From NCBI GenBank assembly GCA_030348385.1, contig JAUCFP010000006.1, forward strand, positions 3,809,501 to 3,873,500: a DNA stretch of 64,000 nucleotides, given 5' to 3'. The notes below the pieces were generated by a model. It was given only the letters and a program-made list of their open reading frames with translations. It searched no databases and was not told the DNA's origin. This stretch comes from Cytobacillus sp. NJ13 (GTDB taxonomy: Bacteria > Bacillota > Bacilli > Bacillales > Cytobacillaceae). The translations under genes and the position numbers were made by a program. Positions 24,217 through 33,461 of this stretch are shown piece after piece (the stretch's first letter is position 1; each line of letters opens with the position of its first letter).

Positions 24217-25917
24217 ATGAAAAAACTTAGGGACATTAAGATCGGATGGAAGTATGGAGGCGCACTTCTGATTGTTTTTATCCTGTTCGGTATTGCAGCA
24301 GCAATCGTTTTAGGCTTGGTTAGGGATATTGGCGATAATGTAAGTGCATTGGAGAAGCGTGGAGACCGTGCTGTTCAAATTACAGAAATGGGGTCATTTA
24401 CCAGGGCGAAAGCCATCAGGGTTTTTGAATACTTATATAAGCCAGAAACGAAATTTATGGACGAATTCCAGGATCGAAGAGAACAATTTAATGAACTGGA
24501 AGCTCAAATAAGAGAAAATATGGATACGGAAGAGAAGCTGGTTATTTTTGATAAAATCGTGGCTCAAGATCAAAAGTTAAATGAAATTTTTTTTAGAAAA
24601 CTTGTTCCTGCAATGGACAAAGGAGATATTGAAGCAAGTGAGCAATTTGCCGGAGAAGCCAGTGAAATCCAGCTTGCTACAGTCCTATTATTAGACGAAC
24701 TTCAGGGTATTGTGAATGAGGAGCGGGCACAGGCGGTAAAAGCCACAAAAGAAAGCCAATTCCGCACTTTTAATACTCTTATCATTTCTATGCTGGCCGC
24801 TGTTATACTCGGAGCATTGATAACATTCTTAATCAGCCGAATGGTCTCGCGCAGTCTGAATGAAGTGGTGATTATAACAAATCGCATCGCAAATGGAGAA
24901 CTTGACGTTCCTGAAATCAAATACAAAGGAAAAGATGAAGTTGGGCGTCTGTCGGAGGCTGTAAATACCATGAGCCATAATCTGCGAATGACGATTCAGC
25001 AGGTTTACGAAGTATCTCAGACGGTGAGCAGCCAGAGCGAAGAACTGTCTCAGTCAGCGGAGGAAGTGAAAGCAGGCTCCCAGCAGGTTGCCTCTACCAT
25101 GCAGGAGCTCGCATCCGGCTCCGAAGCACAGGCGACACATGCTTCTAATCTCTCATCCTTTATGGAGACATTCTCAGATAATATACAGGAAGCCAGTTCA
25201 AGTGGAGAAGCTGTGTTTGAATCCTCCAGGAAGGTCATAGGTATGACCGAAAAAGGCAGTCAGCTAATGTCAGCTTCGATTCAGCAAATGGGTATTATTG
25301 ACCGGATTGTCCAAGATGGTGTGGAGAAAATGAAAAGCCTGGATGCCCAATCACAGAAAATTTCGAAACTGGTATCTGTCATTAAGGATATAGCGGACCA
25401 AACCAATTTATTGGCGCTGAACGCAGCAATTGAAGCGGCACGTGCGGGCGAACAGGGACGCGGGTTTGCTGTTGTCGCAGATGAAGTAAGAAAGCTTGCG
25501 GAAGAGGTTACTGTATCAGTAGAAGATATAACTGGCATTGTTTCAAGCATACAGACTGAATCTGCCAATGTCGCACATTCATTGCAGGGCGGTTATCAGG
25601 AAGTTGAGAAAGGCACAAGCCAATTAAAAACAACCAGCGAAACCTTTACAGCAATCAGCACTGCAATACATGAAATGGCGGGCAGCATTCAAGCAATCAC
25701 AGAAAAAATGGAAACCATGGCCGGAAAAAGCCAGCAAATGGGGGCTGCTATTGAGGAAATTGCGTCTGTTTCAGAAGAAGCAGCTGCCGGGATTGAACAA
25801 ACATCTGCTTCCTCCCAGCAGACAAGCAGCAGTATGGAGGAAGTATCAAGGAGTTCTGAGGAACTTTCGCAAATGGCAGAGGAGCTTAATGGGCTGGTTG
25901 GGAGATTTAAACTTTAA
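24217..25917 (+). CDS. Transmembrane methyl-accepting chemotaxis protein, four-helix-bundle sensor
   Basis: The ATG at 24217 follows AAGGAGAGGCAGCATC; a longer frame upstream lacks a ribosome binding site. The 566 residues have a first membrane span (about 12-34), an extracellular helical domain of about 150 residues of the 4HB_MCP type ([38 protein letters not shown]), a second span (about 183-205), a HAMP domain and an MCP signalling domain with the tip [20 protein letters not shown]. Methylation-helix glutamine/glutamate pairs are abundant. Receptors of this class bind amino acids, sugars or other small ligands; which one is unknown. It is a single-gene unit between a SigD promoter and a terminator. 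Confidence 0.92.
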   Translation: MKKLRDIKIGWKYGGALLIVFILFGIAAAIVLGLVRDIGDNVSALEKRGDRAVQITEMGSFTRAKAIRVFEYLYKPETKFMDEFQDRREQFNELEAQIRENMDTEEKLVIFDKIVAQDQKLNEIFFRKLVPAMDKGDIEASEQFAGEASEIQLATVLLLDELQGIVNEERAQAVKATKESQFRTFNTLIISMLAAVILGALITFLISRMVSRSLNEVVIITNRIANGELDVPEIKYKGKDEVGRLSEAVNTMSHNLRMTIQQVYEVSQTVSSQSEELSQSAEEVKAGSQQVASTMQELASGSEAQATHASNLSSFMETFSDNIQEASSSGEAVFESSRKVIGMTEKGSQLMSASIQQMGIIDRIVQDGVEKMKSLDAQSQKISKLVSVIKDIADQTNLLALNAAIEAARAGEQGRGFAVVADEVRKLAEEVTVSVEDITGIVSSIQTESANVAHSLQGGYQEVEKGTSQLKTTSETFTAISTAIHEMAGSIQAITEKMETMAGKSQQMGAAIEEIASVSEEAAAGIEQTSASSQQTSSSMEEVSRSSEELSQMAEELNGLVGRFKL

Positions 25918-25922
25918 ATTTG

Positions 25923-25952
25923 AACCGCTGATAACTATATCGGCGGTTTTTT
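25923..25952 (+). terminator. Terminator after the 4HB chemoreceptor
   Basis: AACCGCTGAT and ATCGGCGGTT form a 10-bp stem (one G-U) with loop AACTAT, followed by TTTTTCC. Confidence 0.88.
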
Positions 25953-26185
25953 CCATTTACAGCAGATAATAAAATCTCCTGAATTCATTAAAATATTGAT
26001 TATGTATGTATGATCTAATCTGGGAATCGGTCTGGGCCTCCTATGCAGGAACTAATACTATCAACAGCTGGTAGACTGATGTCTAAAATTTGGAGAAATA
26101 TTCAAAAAAGAGTGTTTAAAGTCCTAATTTCCTGAAAATTCGACTTTTAATTAGTTAGTTAGAGGGCTTATGTGATATAGTTAAC

Positions 26186-26202
26186 TTATTACTAGGTCAT
26201 AA
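26186..26202. promoter_or_regulatory. FapR-like operator candidate upstream of the desaturase gene
   Basis: TTATTACTAGGTCATAA matches about 12 of 17 positions of the FapR inverted repeat TTAGTACCTRKTACTAA and has the same outer symmetry. It lies 53 bases before the desaturase start. FapR represses lipid-synthesis genes, which fits the neighbour. The remaining part of 25953-26254 is A+T-rich and shows no gene. Confidence 0.3.
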
Positions 26203-26254
26203 TAGTTAGTTCTAAATACTGGAATAGCAAACCATTTGTAATGGAGGTCTAAAC

Positions 26255-27145
26255 TTGTTAACAAATCATCTCGATTTTCGACTGGAGCCTAAGGTAAGGG
26301 AATTGTATGAAGAGCATAAAAAACGTGCTGAAAAAATAGACTGGGGTTATCACGAATTTCTCCCATGGGATAAAGCGCAGGATTTCCGCCGTGTTCCCTG
26401 GGATGAGAGCCAGGTGACACTTCCGGAGTCCGTCATTACGGCTGTGGAGACAGCGCTATTAACAGAAGTGAATCTTCCATGGTTCACCTCTTATTTGGAC
26501 CAGACATTTAAAGGTTCATTAAGCGTCATTAAGGAATTTGTGCATACCTGGACAGCGGAAGAGGATCAGCACTCCAATCTTCTTGAAACCTATCTATTAA
26601 TTACGCGTAATGTCCATCCGGGCAGGCTTCACCAGCTTCATAAGCAAACAGTGGAAAATGGCTGGAATCCTGATTTTCATACGCCATTTGAAACGATGGT
26701 TTATACATCCATGCAGGAGCTGGCCACCATGGTGTTTTACTATAATGTGGCGAAGGTGGCAGGGCCTCATGATAAGGATTTATCCAGCCTGCTGAGGCGT
26801 TTGGCTAAAGATGAGACCCTGCATTATACTTTTTACAGGGACGTTATTAAATATCATCTGCAATTAGAACCTAATTATTGCTACTACCTTGGGAACGTCA
26901 TCATGAACTTTAAAATGCCAGGTGCTGTCATGCCGGACTTTGAAGATCGGATGGCTATCATCGCAAAAGAGGCCAATTATGGCCCGCTTGAATATTTTGA
27001 CCAGGTTCTGGATGTCATTATAGAATATTGGGAAATAGAAAAGCTGAGGCCGATTGCACCGGAAGCAGAGAAAGCAAGACTTGATATCCTAAACTATCAT
27101 GCTCGCTTGAAAAGAGTTCGGGATCGGTTTTACAGCAAGAAATAA
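26255..27145 (+). CDS. Acyl-ACP desaturase (ferritin-like diiron family)
   Basis: The TTG start is supported by TGGAGGT six bases upstream. The 296 residues form a helical diiron enzyme of the stearoyl-ACP desaturase family. Iron ligands are visible as the glutamate of LLTEVNLPWF (residue about 68), EEDQHSN in WTAEEDQHSNLLETYLL (about 100-105), and KDETLHYTFYRD (about 188-199). These acyl-ACP desaturases introduce a double bond into ACP-bound fatty acids, using oxygen and reduced ferredoxin. In Bacillaceae the more usual enzyme is the membrane phospholipid desaturase Des, so this soluble type is an extra route for membrane fluidity. It is a monocistronic gene. An N-oxygenase of the same fold is less likely. 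Confidence 0.82.
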   Translation: MLTNHLDFRLEPKVRELYEEHKKRAEKIDWGYHEFLPWDKAQDFRRVPWDESQVTLPESVITAVETALLTEVNLPWFTSYLDQTFKGSLSVIKEFVHTWTAEEDQHSNLLETYLLITRNVHPGRLHQLHKQTVENGWNPDFHTPFETMVYTSMQELATMVFYYNVAKVAGPHDKDLSSLLRRLAKDETLHYTFYRDVIKYHLQLEPNYCYYLGNVIMNFKMPGAVMPDFEDRMAIIAKEANYGPLEYFDQVLDVIIEYWEIEKLRPIAPEAEKARLDILNYHARLKRVRDRFYSKK

Positions 27146-27245
27146 AAGAATCAGCAGGGGGAGACCTTTGCTGGTTCTTTTTTCTGGTTTTATATAAACA
27201 ACAAGAGGGAATTTATTAAAAAAAAGATCAATGGAGGTATATCGA

Positions 27246-27602
27246 ATGCTTCAATTTATTGAATCTCGCTCTCCCTCTACAATTGCTCTCGCTTTCAATG
27301 GGAATGCAACCAAGGAAGATGCAGAAAAACTGGATCAATACGTCAGAGAAAATTTTAAAGATGACCAGAAGTTCAATATTCTGGCCATTATGACTGATGT
27401 AGACGGGACCACTTTCCAAGGTGCCACGGAAGGAATGGAATTTGATATAAAAAGGTGGAAACAGTTTAATAAATTTGCTGTTGTCAGTGATAAAGACTGG
27501 ATAGGAACTGTATCCAAGCTTACAAACTACCTGCCTGGCATTAAAGTTGAATACTTTGAAGGCCATCAGCTTGAGGAAGCTTGGACTTGGATTAAAGAGT
27601 GA
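27246..27602 (+). CDS. SpoIIAA-like (STAS/Sec14-type) protein
   Basis: The ATG at 27246 follows ATGGAGGTATATCGA; a GTG or ATG further up overlaps that ribosome binding site. The 118 residues have the SpoIIAA-like pattern: alternating strands and helices with IALAFNGNATKEDAEKL at the start, NILAIMTDVDGTTFQGATEG in the middle, and KFAVVSDKDWIGTVSKL then VEYFEGHQLEEAWTWI at the end. Proteins of this family bind small hydrophobic or phosphorylated ligands, but their roles are mostly unknown. There is no partner anti-sigma factor nearby, so it is not a classical SpoIIAA. The gene converges with the sigma-54 activator gene. Confidence 0.78.
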   Translation: MLQFIESRSPSTIALAFNGNATKEDAEKLDQYVRENFKDDQKFNILAIMTDVDGTTFQGATEGMEFDIKRWKQFNKFAVVSDKDWIGTVSKLTNYLPGIKVEYFEGHQLEEAWTWIKE

Positions 27603-27662
27603 GGAGTTATCCATACATTTGATGGATTCCCTTTGCAATCCGGAAATGGAATAAGGAAATGT

Positions 27663-27696
27663 CAAAAGGGCCGGTTTCCAGTTAGCCGGCCTTTTG
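27663..27696. terminator. Bidirectional terminator between convergent genes
   Basis: AAAAGGGCCGG pairs with CCGGCCTTTT apart from one bulged G, with A-runs on one side and T-runs on the other. It can serve both the SpoIIAA-like gene and the minus-strand activator gene. Confidence 0.8.
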
Positions 27697-27728
27697 TGTG
27701 CATCCAAAGACAATTAGTGCCCGAGACT

Positions 27729-29117
27729 CTATCGTTCATGCACTTTCAGTTTCTTGGCCTTTTTTACAACCGTCGATTGGTCAATCTTTAAGGCTTCGGC
27801 CACTCTTCTGGTGGTTTTATACTTTTGGAAAGCGGTTAATAGCATGTTCCTTTCTAATTGCTCCACGGCTTCTTTCAGGGGGGTGATTTCTTCGCTTTGG
27901 GTGATGGGACTTGAGGCTTCGGTCATTTCCCGGATTTTTTCGGCTTCGATCGTATCCCCCAGTGTGTTAATGACCAGTCTTTCAATCATATTTTGCAGTT
28001 CTCTTATATTCCCGGGGTAGTTGTAATCATATAGCGCCCTGATGGCTTCTTCGGAAAAGGTCTTCTTCATCTTATATTTATTATTCATGCTGTCAATGAA
28101 CATATTGGCGAGGAAAAGCAGGTCTTCCTTACGCTCTCTTAACGAAGGGATCGTAATGGGCACAACGTTCAGCCTGTAAAAGAGGTCCTCGCGGAATTGG
28201 CCGGTCCTCACCAGCTCTTTAATATCCTTATTGGTGGCTGCAATGATTCTGCAGTCTACTTTAAAGGATGCCGATCCCCCGATTCTTCTTACAGTACGGT
28301 CATCCAGAACATGCAGAAGCTTCACCTGCAGGCTCACAGGCATGTCCCCGATTTCATCCAGGAAAATGGTGCCGCTGCCGGCAGATTCAAACAGCCCTTT
28401 TTTTCCATCCTTTAGTGCACCTGTGAACGCCCCCTTTTCATAACCGAAAAGCTCTGATTCGAGCAGGTTTTTAGGTATGGCCCCGCAATTGATGGAAATA
28501 AAGGGCCGGTCCTTGCGATTGCTGACAGAGTGAATCATATTAGCCATATACCCCTTGCCGACACCGGTTTCTCCCAATAACAAAACGGTTGCGTCCATAT
28601 TGGCGATATGATGAACAAGCTCAATGATACTTTTCATGCCCGGGCTCTCAGAGGCAACCTTGCCGCGCTCCATCCGGGTACGCTTCATTAATTCCTGTTT
28701 CAGCCACTCATGTTCTGCCTGAAGCCTTTTTAGGTCCGATGCCAGCTTATTGGTTTCTGTGATGTCTTTAGATATATTGATAATCTTTTCGATTTTTTTG
28801 TCCTTATTAAAGAAGGGAGTGCCGGTTACCAGGACTGTTTTATTGGCAGCTGTTTTCTGTATGATCGTGACCCTTCTTTGCTTGCGGATCACTTCACAGG
28901 TAACCGATGTGCTGAAAAACCCTTGTTTTTCAAGTGAAAAGGCGTTTTTTCCAATGAGTTCAGATTCCGGCACTCCAAAAATTCTTTCACAGGATTTGCT
29001 GAGTCTCGTAAATACCCCTTCTCCATTTGTGATGGTGATTGCGCTATGGGTGATGTCCAGTATAAAATTTAAATCTTCAAAGGCTTGCTTATATGTTTCC
29101 AGCTGATTGCTCTTCAT
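27729..29117 (-). CDS. Sigma-54-dependent transcriptional activator with PAS domain
   Basis: The ATG at 29117 follows GCGGGGGTTTTT, so the protein has 462 residues; a longer in-frame extension has no ribosome binding site. Domains are PAS (about 15-120; ILDITHSAITITNGEGVFTR), a sigma-54 AAA+ domain (about 155-385) with Walker A GETGVGKG, the sigma-54 contact loop GAFTGA and Walker B IFLDEIGDMP, and a C-terminal TyrR/Fis-like helix-turn-helix (RRVAEALKIDQSTVVKKAKK). GAFTGA shows that it acts with sigma-54. It is divergent from an amidohydrolase operon with a -24/-12 promoter, so it is the likely activator; the PAS domain probably senses the substrate. Confidence 0.92.
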   Translation of the reverse strand: MKSNQLETYKQAFEDLNFILDITHSAITITNGEGVFTRLSKSCERIFGVPESELIGKNAFSLEKQGFFSTSVTCEVIRKQRRVTIIQKTAANKTVLVTGTPFFNKDKKIEKIINISKDITETNKLASDLKRLQAEHEWLKQELMKRTRMERGKVASESPGMKSIIELVHHIANMDATVLLLGETGVGKGYMANMIHSVSNRKDRPFISINCGAIPKNLLESELFGYEKGAFTGALKDGKKGLFESAGSGTIFLDEIGDMPVSLQVKLLHVLDDRTVRRIGGSASFKVDCRIIAATNKDIKELVRTGQFREDLFYRLNVVPITIPSLRERKEDLLFLANMFIDSMNNKYKMKKTFSEEAIRALYDYNYPGNIRELQNMIERLVINTLGDTIEAEKIREMTEASSPITQSEEITPLKEAVEQLERNMLLTAFQKYKTTRRVAEALKIDQSTVVKKAKKLKVHER

Positions 29118-29140
29118 AAAAACCCCCGCTTCTTTCTGGT

Positions 29141-29168
29141 TGATGACTAAATTCATCAGCCTTTGATG
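29141..29168. promoter_or_regulatory. Candidate activator-binding sites (UAS)
   Basis: TGATGA at 29141, TCATCA at 29153 and TGATG at 29164 form two overlapping inverted repeats (TGATGA-N6-TCATCA and CATCA-N5-TGATG). They lie 64-91 bases upstream of the -24/-12 promoter and 24 bases ahead of the activator gene, the usual place for an enhancer that also controls the activator itself. Confidence 0.5.
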
Positions 29169-29231
29169 ACTTTTTCCATCGAAAATAATAAGACAGAACC
29201 TATAAATACAGAGATAATCAATGGTGTAAAG

Positions 29232-29248
29232 TTGGCACGATTCTTGCA
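29232..29248 (+). promoter_or_regulatory. Sigma-54 (-24/-12) promoter of the amidohydrolase operon
   Basis: TTGGCAC, five bases, then TTGCA is a full match to the sigma-54 consensus (TTGGCAC-N5-TTGCW). It lies about 100 bases ahead of the first amidohydrolase gene and next to a divergent activator gene with a GAFTGA motif. Confidence 0.9.
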
Positions 29249-29349
29249 ATATAATATAAATAACCATTTTTAATTTTCTAAAAATTATACCATTGACATC
29301 ATGAGCAATGCCAGGGTAAAAAATATTTTAATAGAAAGGGGGAGTTTGG

Positions 29350-30606
29350 TTGGAGATCAATCTCAGCCGGCTGATGAACGATTTTGAAAACATAGCAGGC
29401 TTTACCAGTACGCCGGGCAAAGGCTGTACGAGATTCTCGTACAGTAAAGAGGATCGAAGAGTCAGAGAATATCTTTTTGCCCGCATGGAGGAGCTGGAGA
29501 TGGACATAAAGGTTGATGCCATCGGAAATATTAGGGCTACATACGGAAAAGAACTGAATAGGCCTTCCATTATGATTGGTTCCCATCACGATACTGTGAA
29601 AAATGGAGGGAAATATGACGGGTTAACAGGTGTATTAGCTGCACTGGAAATTATAAGAGTATTAAAAGAAGAGAAGGCAGAATTGCAGCAGCCAATTGAA
29701 TTGGTAAGCTTCGCAGAAGAAGAGGGCTCCAATTTTGGTATAACCATGCTTGGCAGTAAAGTGTTTGCCGGAAAATATAATTTGGAAGAATTAAAGACAA
29801 TCAAGAATTCAGAGGGAAAATCTGTTTACGAAACAGCTAAAGATTTTGGACTTGAAATTGATCAAGCAGAAAGAGATATTCTCCAAAGAGGGGAAATAGA
29901 CGCCATGATTGAGCTGCATATCGAACAGGGGCAGATACTCGAAAGCCAGCAAAAATCAATTGGAATCGTCCAGGCTATTGCCGGTATGAGAACGTATAAG
30001 GTGACAATTGAGGGAGATTCGAATCATGCAGGGACCACTCCAATGGATTTACGATCAGATCCAATGGCTGGTGCAGCTGAAATCATCTCCCAAGTTCGAA
30101 AAACAGCTAAATATGATGCATTGCCAACAACAGTAGCGACAGTCGGGAAATTAGAGTGCAGGCCAAATATTCCAAACGTGATTCCTCAAAAAGTCGAATT
30201 CTATGTAGACATCAGAGATGTTGAAGCCAGGGGAGTTGAGATTGTTTCCGGCAAGCTTGCTCAAAAGATAAAAGAGGTGTCTGATGAGCACTCGTTAAAA
30301 AGCACGATCGGGTTGGTTGGCGAATCCAAAACCGTTAAGCTTTCATCCAAGCTTATTGAAAAGATTGAGAAAACGGCAATCGAGCAGGGATTTGATTATC
30401 TAAAGGTTAATAGCGGTGCCGTACATGATACAGCAATGTTAAGTGGACTGACTGATATAGGTATGATTTTTATCCCGAGCAAGGGAGGAAAAAGCCATTG
30501 CCCTGAGGAGTATACAAGTGAAAAAGACATTAAGGCAGGCTGTGATTTATTGCTGAATGTCGTGAGAAAGCTGGCATGCCAAAAAACGGAAAAGCAGAAG
30601 ATCTAG
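29350..30606 (+). CDS. M20-family Zn-dependent hydrolase (allantoate / N-carbamoyl amino acid amidohydrolase type)
   Basis: The TTG start follows AAAGGGGGAGTTTGG. The 418 residues carry the two-metal signatures of the AllC/HyuC branch of M20: SHHDTVKNGGKYDGLTGV (residues about 78-95), AEEEGSNFG with the catalytic glutamate pair, and MIELHIEQGQILE. The dimerisation domain includes DSNHAGTTPMDLRSDP, and the last metal ligand lies near NSGAVHDTAML. Such enzymes hydrolyse carbamoyl or ureido groups, for example N-carbamoyl-L-amino acids or allantoate, releasing ammonia and CO2. It is the first gene behind a sigma-54 promoter, fitting nitrogen scavenging. The exact substrate is not told by the sequence. 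Confidence 0.87.
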   Translation: MEINLSRLMNDFENIAGFTSTPGKGCTRFSYSKEDRRVREYLFARMEELEMDIKVDAIGNIRATYGKELNRPSIMIGSHHDTVKNGGKYDGLTGVLAALEIIRVLKEEKAELQQPIELVSFAEEEGSNFGITMLGSKVFAGKYNLEELKTIKNSEGKSVYETAKDFGLEIDQAERDILQRGEIDAMIELHIEQGQILESQQKSIGIVQAIAGMRTYKVTIEGDSNHAGTTPMDLRSDPMAGAAEIISQVRKTAKYDALPTTVATVGKLECRPNIPNVIPQKVEFYVDIRDVEARGVEIVSGKLAQKIKEVSDEHSLKSTIGLVGESKTVKLSSKLIEKIEKTAIEQGFDYLKVNSGAVHDTAMLSGLTDIGMIFIPSKGGKSHCPEEYTSEKDIKAGCDLLLNVVRKLACQKTEKQKI

Positions 30607-30630
30607 AATACCTGCTTTTCTCTCTTTTTA
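30589..30630 (+). terminator. Hairpin at the end of the first amidohydrolase gene
   Basis: GAAAAGCAG and CTGCTTTTC form a 9-bp perfect stem overlapping the stop codon, followed by TCTCTTTTT. It could reduce transcription into the next gene, or the second M20 gene may have its own promoter. Confidence 0.7.
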
Positions 30631-30687
30631 CATTTTTCATTTTACAGATAATTTGTAATATTAAATATTTTAAAGGAGATGAAGAAA

Positions 30688-31902
30688 ATGACAGAAAAGC
30701 TATTTGAAAGATTACAGGAGATTTATCCGGAGATGGTGAGTTTTAGAAGGGATCTTCACATGTATCCGGAGCTTTCCCATCATGAGGTGAATACTCCTGA
30801 GAAAGTGGCATGCTTTCTTGAAAATTTGGGATTGGAAGTGAAAAGGAACGTTGGCGGCAGAGGGGTAACAGGATTATTGAAGGGCGGTAAGCCTGGGAAG
30901 ACGGTTGCATTGCGTGCGGATTTTGATGCTCTTCCGATTCAGGAAGAAAATGAAGTGGAATACAAATCCCGAATTCCGGGGGTTATGCATGCTTGCGGAC
31001 ATGATGTTCATACCGCGGCCCTCCTGGGCGTGGCCAAAACATTATCCGAAGTGAAGGATCAGCTGGAAGGAAATGTCCTGTTTATTCATCAATTTGCTGA
31101 AGAAGTGATTCCAGGCGGGGCGAAGTCAATGATTGAAGATGGATGTCTTGATGGCGCAGACGTCATCTATGGCGCCCATGTCTGGTCCACGAATCGGACA
31201 GGCACGATCGGCGTAAGAGAAGGCGATGCCATGGCAGCAGGAGATACCTTTGAGATTAATATATTTGGAAAGGGAGGACATGCTGCGACGCCGCATTTGA
31301 CCGTTGATCCAATTGCAGCAGGAAGCCAGCTCATATCAAATCTTCAGCAGGTTGTGGCAAGGAAGGTGGATCCTGTGAAAACAGCAGTCGTGTCTGTAGC
31401 TGCTTTTAACAGCGGTACCGGATTTAATGTCATTCCAGACAAAGCCAGAATTACCGGAACAGTCCGTACGTTTGATGAAGATGTCCGCAGCATGATTGAA
31501 AGCTTGATAGGGGAAATTGCCCACTCAACCTGTAAAGCTGTAGGGGCAACCGCAAAGTATGAATATGTCAGAGGCTATCCGGCTGTAAAAAATCATCCCG
31601 ATGAAACAAAAAGGATTGAAAGGCTGGCCGGAAAGATTGTAGGTGAAGAAAATGTCATTCACATGCCGGCGCAAATGGGAATGGAGGATTTTGCATATTA
31701 TCTGCAAAAGGTTCCCGGAACCTTCTTCTTTGTTGGGGGAAATTCAGAAGGAATTGAGGAATTTCCGCATCACCATCCGCGCTTTGATGTGGATGAACGT
31801 TCCATGATTGATATTGGGAAAGTGTTTATTTCCGCAGTGTTCGATTATCTGTCTGATGAAGGCGCTGCTGAACGCAAGCCTGCTAAAGTTCAGTCTAATT
31901 AA
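30688..31902 (+). CDS. M20 amidohydrolase (aminoacylase / IAA-amino acid hydrolase type)
   Basis: The ATG at 30688 is used because AAAGGAGA lies eight bases upstream; an ATG nine bases earlier overlaps it. The 404 residues have M20D signatures: RRDLHMYPELSHHE at the N-terminus, ALRADFDALPIQEE, MHACGHDVHTAALLG with the metal cysteine and histidines, HQFAEEVIPGGAKSM, and GMEDFAYYLQKVPGTFFFVGG at the C-terminus. Enzymes of this group remove an acyl group from N-acyl amino acids or related amides. It probably works with the first amidohydrolase, the membrane proteins that follow it by 20 bases, and the amidase, in uptake and hydrolysis of an amide compound. Confidence 0.88.
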   Translation: MTEKLFERLQEIYPEMVSFRRDLHMYPELSHHEVNTPEKVACFLENLGLEVKRNVGGRGVTGLLKGGKPGKTVALRADFDALPIQEENEVEYKSRIPGVMHACGHDVHTAALLGVAKTLSEVKDQLEGNVLFIHQFAEEVIPGGAKSMIEDGCLDGADVIYGAHVWSTNRTGTIGVREGDAMAAGDTFEINIFGKGGHAATPHLTVDPIAAGSQLISNLQQVVARKVDPVKTAVVSVAAFNSGTGFNVIPDKARITGTVRTFDEDVRSMIESLIGEIAHSTCKAVGATAKYEYVRGYPAVKNHPDETKRIERLAGKIVGEENVIHMPAQMGMEDFAYYLQKVPGTFFFVGGNSEGIEEFPHHHPRFDVDERSMIDIGKVFISAVFDYLSDEGAAERKPAKVQSN

Positions 31903-31922
31903 AAAAATAGGAGGTCATAGAT

Positions 31923-32630
31923 ATGGATGAGGTTTTAAGGTTTGCCAATAGCACTCCGGTATGGATTTTTGCCAGCATAGTTGTAGCTATCGTTATTTTT
32001 CAGGCTCTGATTTTCATCCGGATCGCTTCCCAGACAGCCCCAAACATTGGTATGACAAAGGATGAAACAAAAAGGGCTTTGAGAACAGGCTTTATCAGCA
32101 GTTTAGGACCTTCTTTCGGAATTGCAGTGGTCATTATCTCCCTTATTGCCGTCCTTGGCGGTCCGTTCACATTGATGAGGATAGGAATCATAGGCTCAGC
32201 TGCAACTGAATTGACCGCAGCTGGTATTGGGGCTAATGCATATGGTGTAGAGCTGAATTCCCCTGATTTTGGTTTGAAGGCATTTACGACTGTTGTTTGG
32301 ACCATGTGCCTTGGGGGGACAGGCTGGCTGTTTTTTACTGCTCTTGCGACAAAATCACTGGGGAAAGTGGAAAAGAAAATTGTCAGCAAAAATGCCAAAA
32401 TGATGACCATTGTGTCGACAGCTGCAATGCTCGGAGCATTTGCTTACCTTGCCAGTCAGCAAATGGTGAAGGGTTATAGTGAGACGGTTGCTGCCATAGC
32501 TGCAGGCGTATCGATGATGGTTATTCTTACATTTGCCAAAAAACGGGAAATCCGCTGGCTGCAGGAATGGGCGCTGGGCATTTCACTTGTCATCGCATTG
32601 ACTATCAGCTATCTGACAACACTTATTTAA
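31923..32630 (+). CDS. DUF5058-family membrane protein
   Basis: This 235-residue protein has about six hydrophobic spans. The segments GMTKDETKRALRTGFISSLGPSFG and LGGPFTLMRIGIIGSAATELTAAG are those of DUF5058 proteins, commonly encoded next to M20 amidohydrolases in Bacillota. It is followed by a second membrane protein 15 bases downstream, and the two probably form one transport system. The function is not established. The ribosome binding site AGGAGGTCATAGAT leads directly into the ATG. The position inside a sigma-54-driven amidohydrolase cluster suggests uptake of the substrate. Confidence 0.75.
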   Translation: MDEVLRFANSTPVWIFASIVVAIVIFQALIFIRIASQTAPNIGMTKDETKRALRTGFISSLGPSFGIAVVIISLIAVLGGPFTLMRIGIIGSAATELTAAGIGANAYGVELNSPDFGLKAFTTVVWTMCLGGTGWLFFTALATKSLGKVEKKIVSKNAKMMTIVSTAAMLGAFAYLASQQMVKGYSETVAAIAAGVSMMVILTFAKKREIRWLQEWALGISLVIALTISYLTTLI

Positions 32631-32645
32631 GAAAGGGGATGTATT

Positions 32646-33359
32646 ATGTCAGTACCGACGAAAGCTGGAGTGACGGAAGCAAAAATTGAAGTAAGACAAA
32701 CAACCATGAGCATGCAGGGATTCCATGGCAAGTCAGATTTTTGGGGGCAAACCACTCTTTGGATGCTGATTGTAATGTCATTTGTGCCGCCGATCTATTT
32801 TTCATTCATACTGGGCTACCATCCAGGCTGGGGAGCCATTGCAGGGGGATTGGTCGGATATGCAGCCTTTATCGGGATCATGTGGTTTCTTGAGCCCATT
32901 ACTTATTATCCGGTGCTTGGAAAATCCGGAACCTATATTGCGTTTTTGACCGGTAATATCGCCAATATGTGCCTTCCGTGTTCAGCTGCCGCTCAGGAGT
33001 CAATTGGAGCAGAGCCCGGTACAAAAAAAGCAGAGGTTGCAGGCACGCTGGGAATTGCTGTCGCTTCCTTAACAAACATTGTCATTATCATCGCGGTTGT
33101 GTTAAGCGGTTCGTTTATCCTGACTATCATCCCGCAATCCATCCAAAATGCCCTTCAATTTATTCTGCCTGCAATTTACGGAGGGGTTCTAGGGCAATTT
33201 GCCCTTAAAAAGCCTCTGTATGGATTGGTTGCTTTCGTAATCGGTATGGCTGTGCTGTTTGCGCCGATTTTCAGCTTGATCAAAATCGTTCTTTGTGTAG
33301 CCATTACAATTGCGGTCGTTTTATTTATTGAAAAATCAAAAGGCGGCGCATCCGAGTAA
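32646..33359 (+). CDS. Membrane protein, probable transporter subunit
   Basis: This 237-residue protein starts with about 35 soluble residues and then has around six membrane spans (WMLIVMSFVPPIYFSFILG, AIAGGLVGYAAFIGIMW, VASLTNIVIIIAVVLSGSFI, IVLCVAITIAVVLFI). A conserved-looking polar loop, IANMCLPCSAAAQESIGAEPGTKKAEVAG, lies between spans. I do not know its family by name. It is 15 bases behind the DUF5058 gene and ahead of an amidase gene, so it is likely the second subunit of a permease for amide or amino acid-like compounds. Confidence 0.68.
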   Translation: MSVPTKAGVTEAKIEVRQTTMSMQGFHGKSDFWGQTTLWMLIVMSFVPPIYFSFILGYHPGWGAIAGGLVGYAAFIGIMWFLEPITYYPVLGKSGTYIAFLTGNIANMCLPCSAAAQESIGAEPGTKKAEVAGTLGIAVASLTNIVIIIAVVLSGSFILTIIPQSIQNALQFILPAIYGGVLGQFALKKPLYGLVAFVIGMAVLFAPIFSLIKIVLCVAITIAVVLFIEKSKGGASE

Positions 33360-33388
33360 GTCTTCATAGCATCTTTAGCAGACTTTAT

Positions 33389-33428
33389 TCCCCTTCAGCT
33401 TAGATGAAAAATTGAAGGGGATTTTTTT
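33389..33428 (+). terminator. Terminator after the membrane protein pair
   Basis: CCCCTTCA and TGAAGGGG form an 8-bp stem followed by ATTTTTTTG. It ends the amidohydrolase-transporter unit ahead of the amidase gene. Confidence 0.85.
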
Positions 33429-33461
33429 GAGTCAAAATATAAAAGTGAGGAGCGGTATGAA

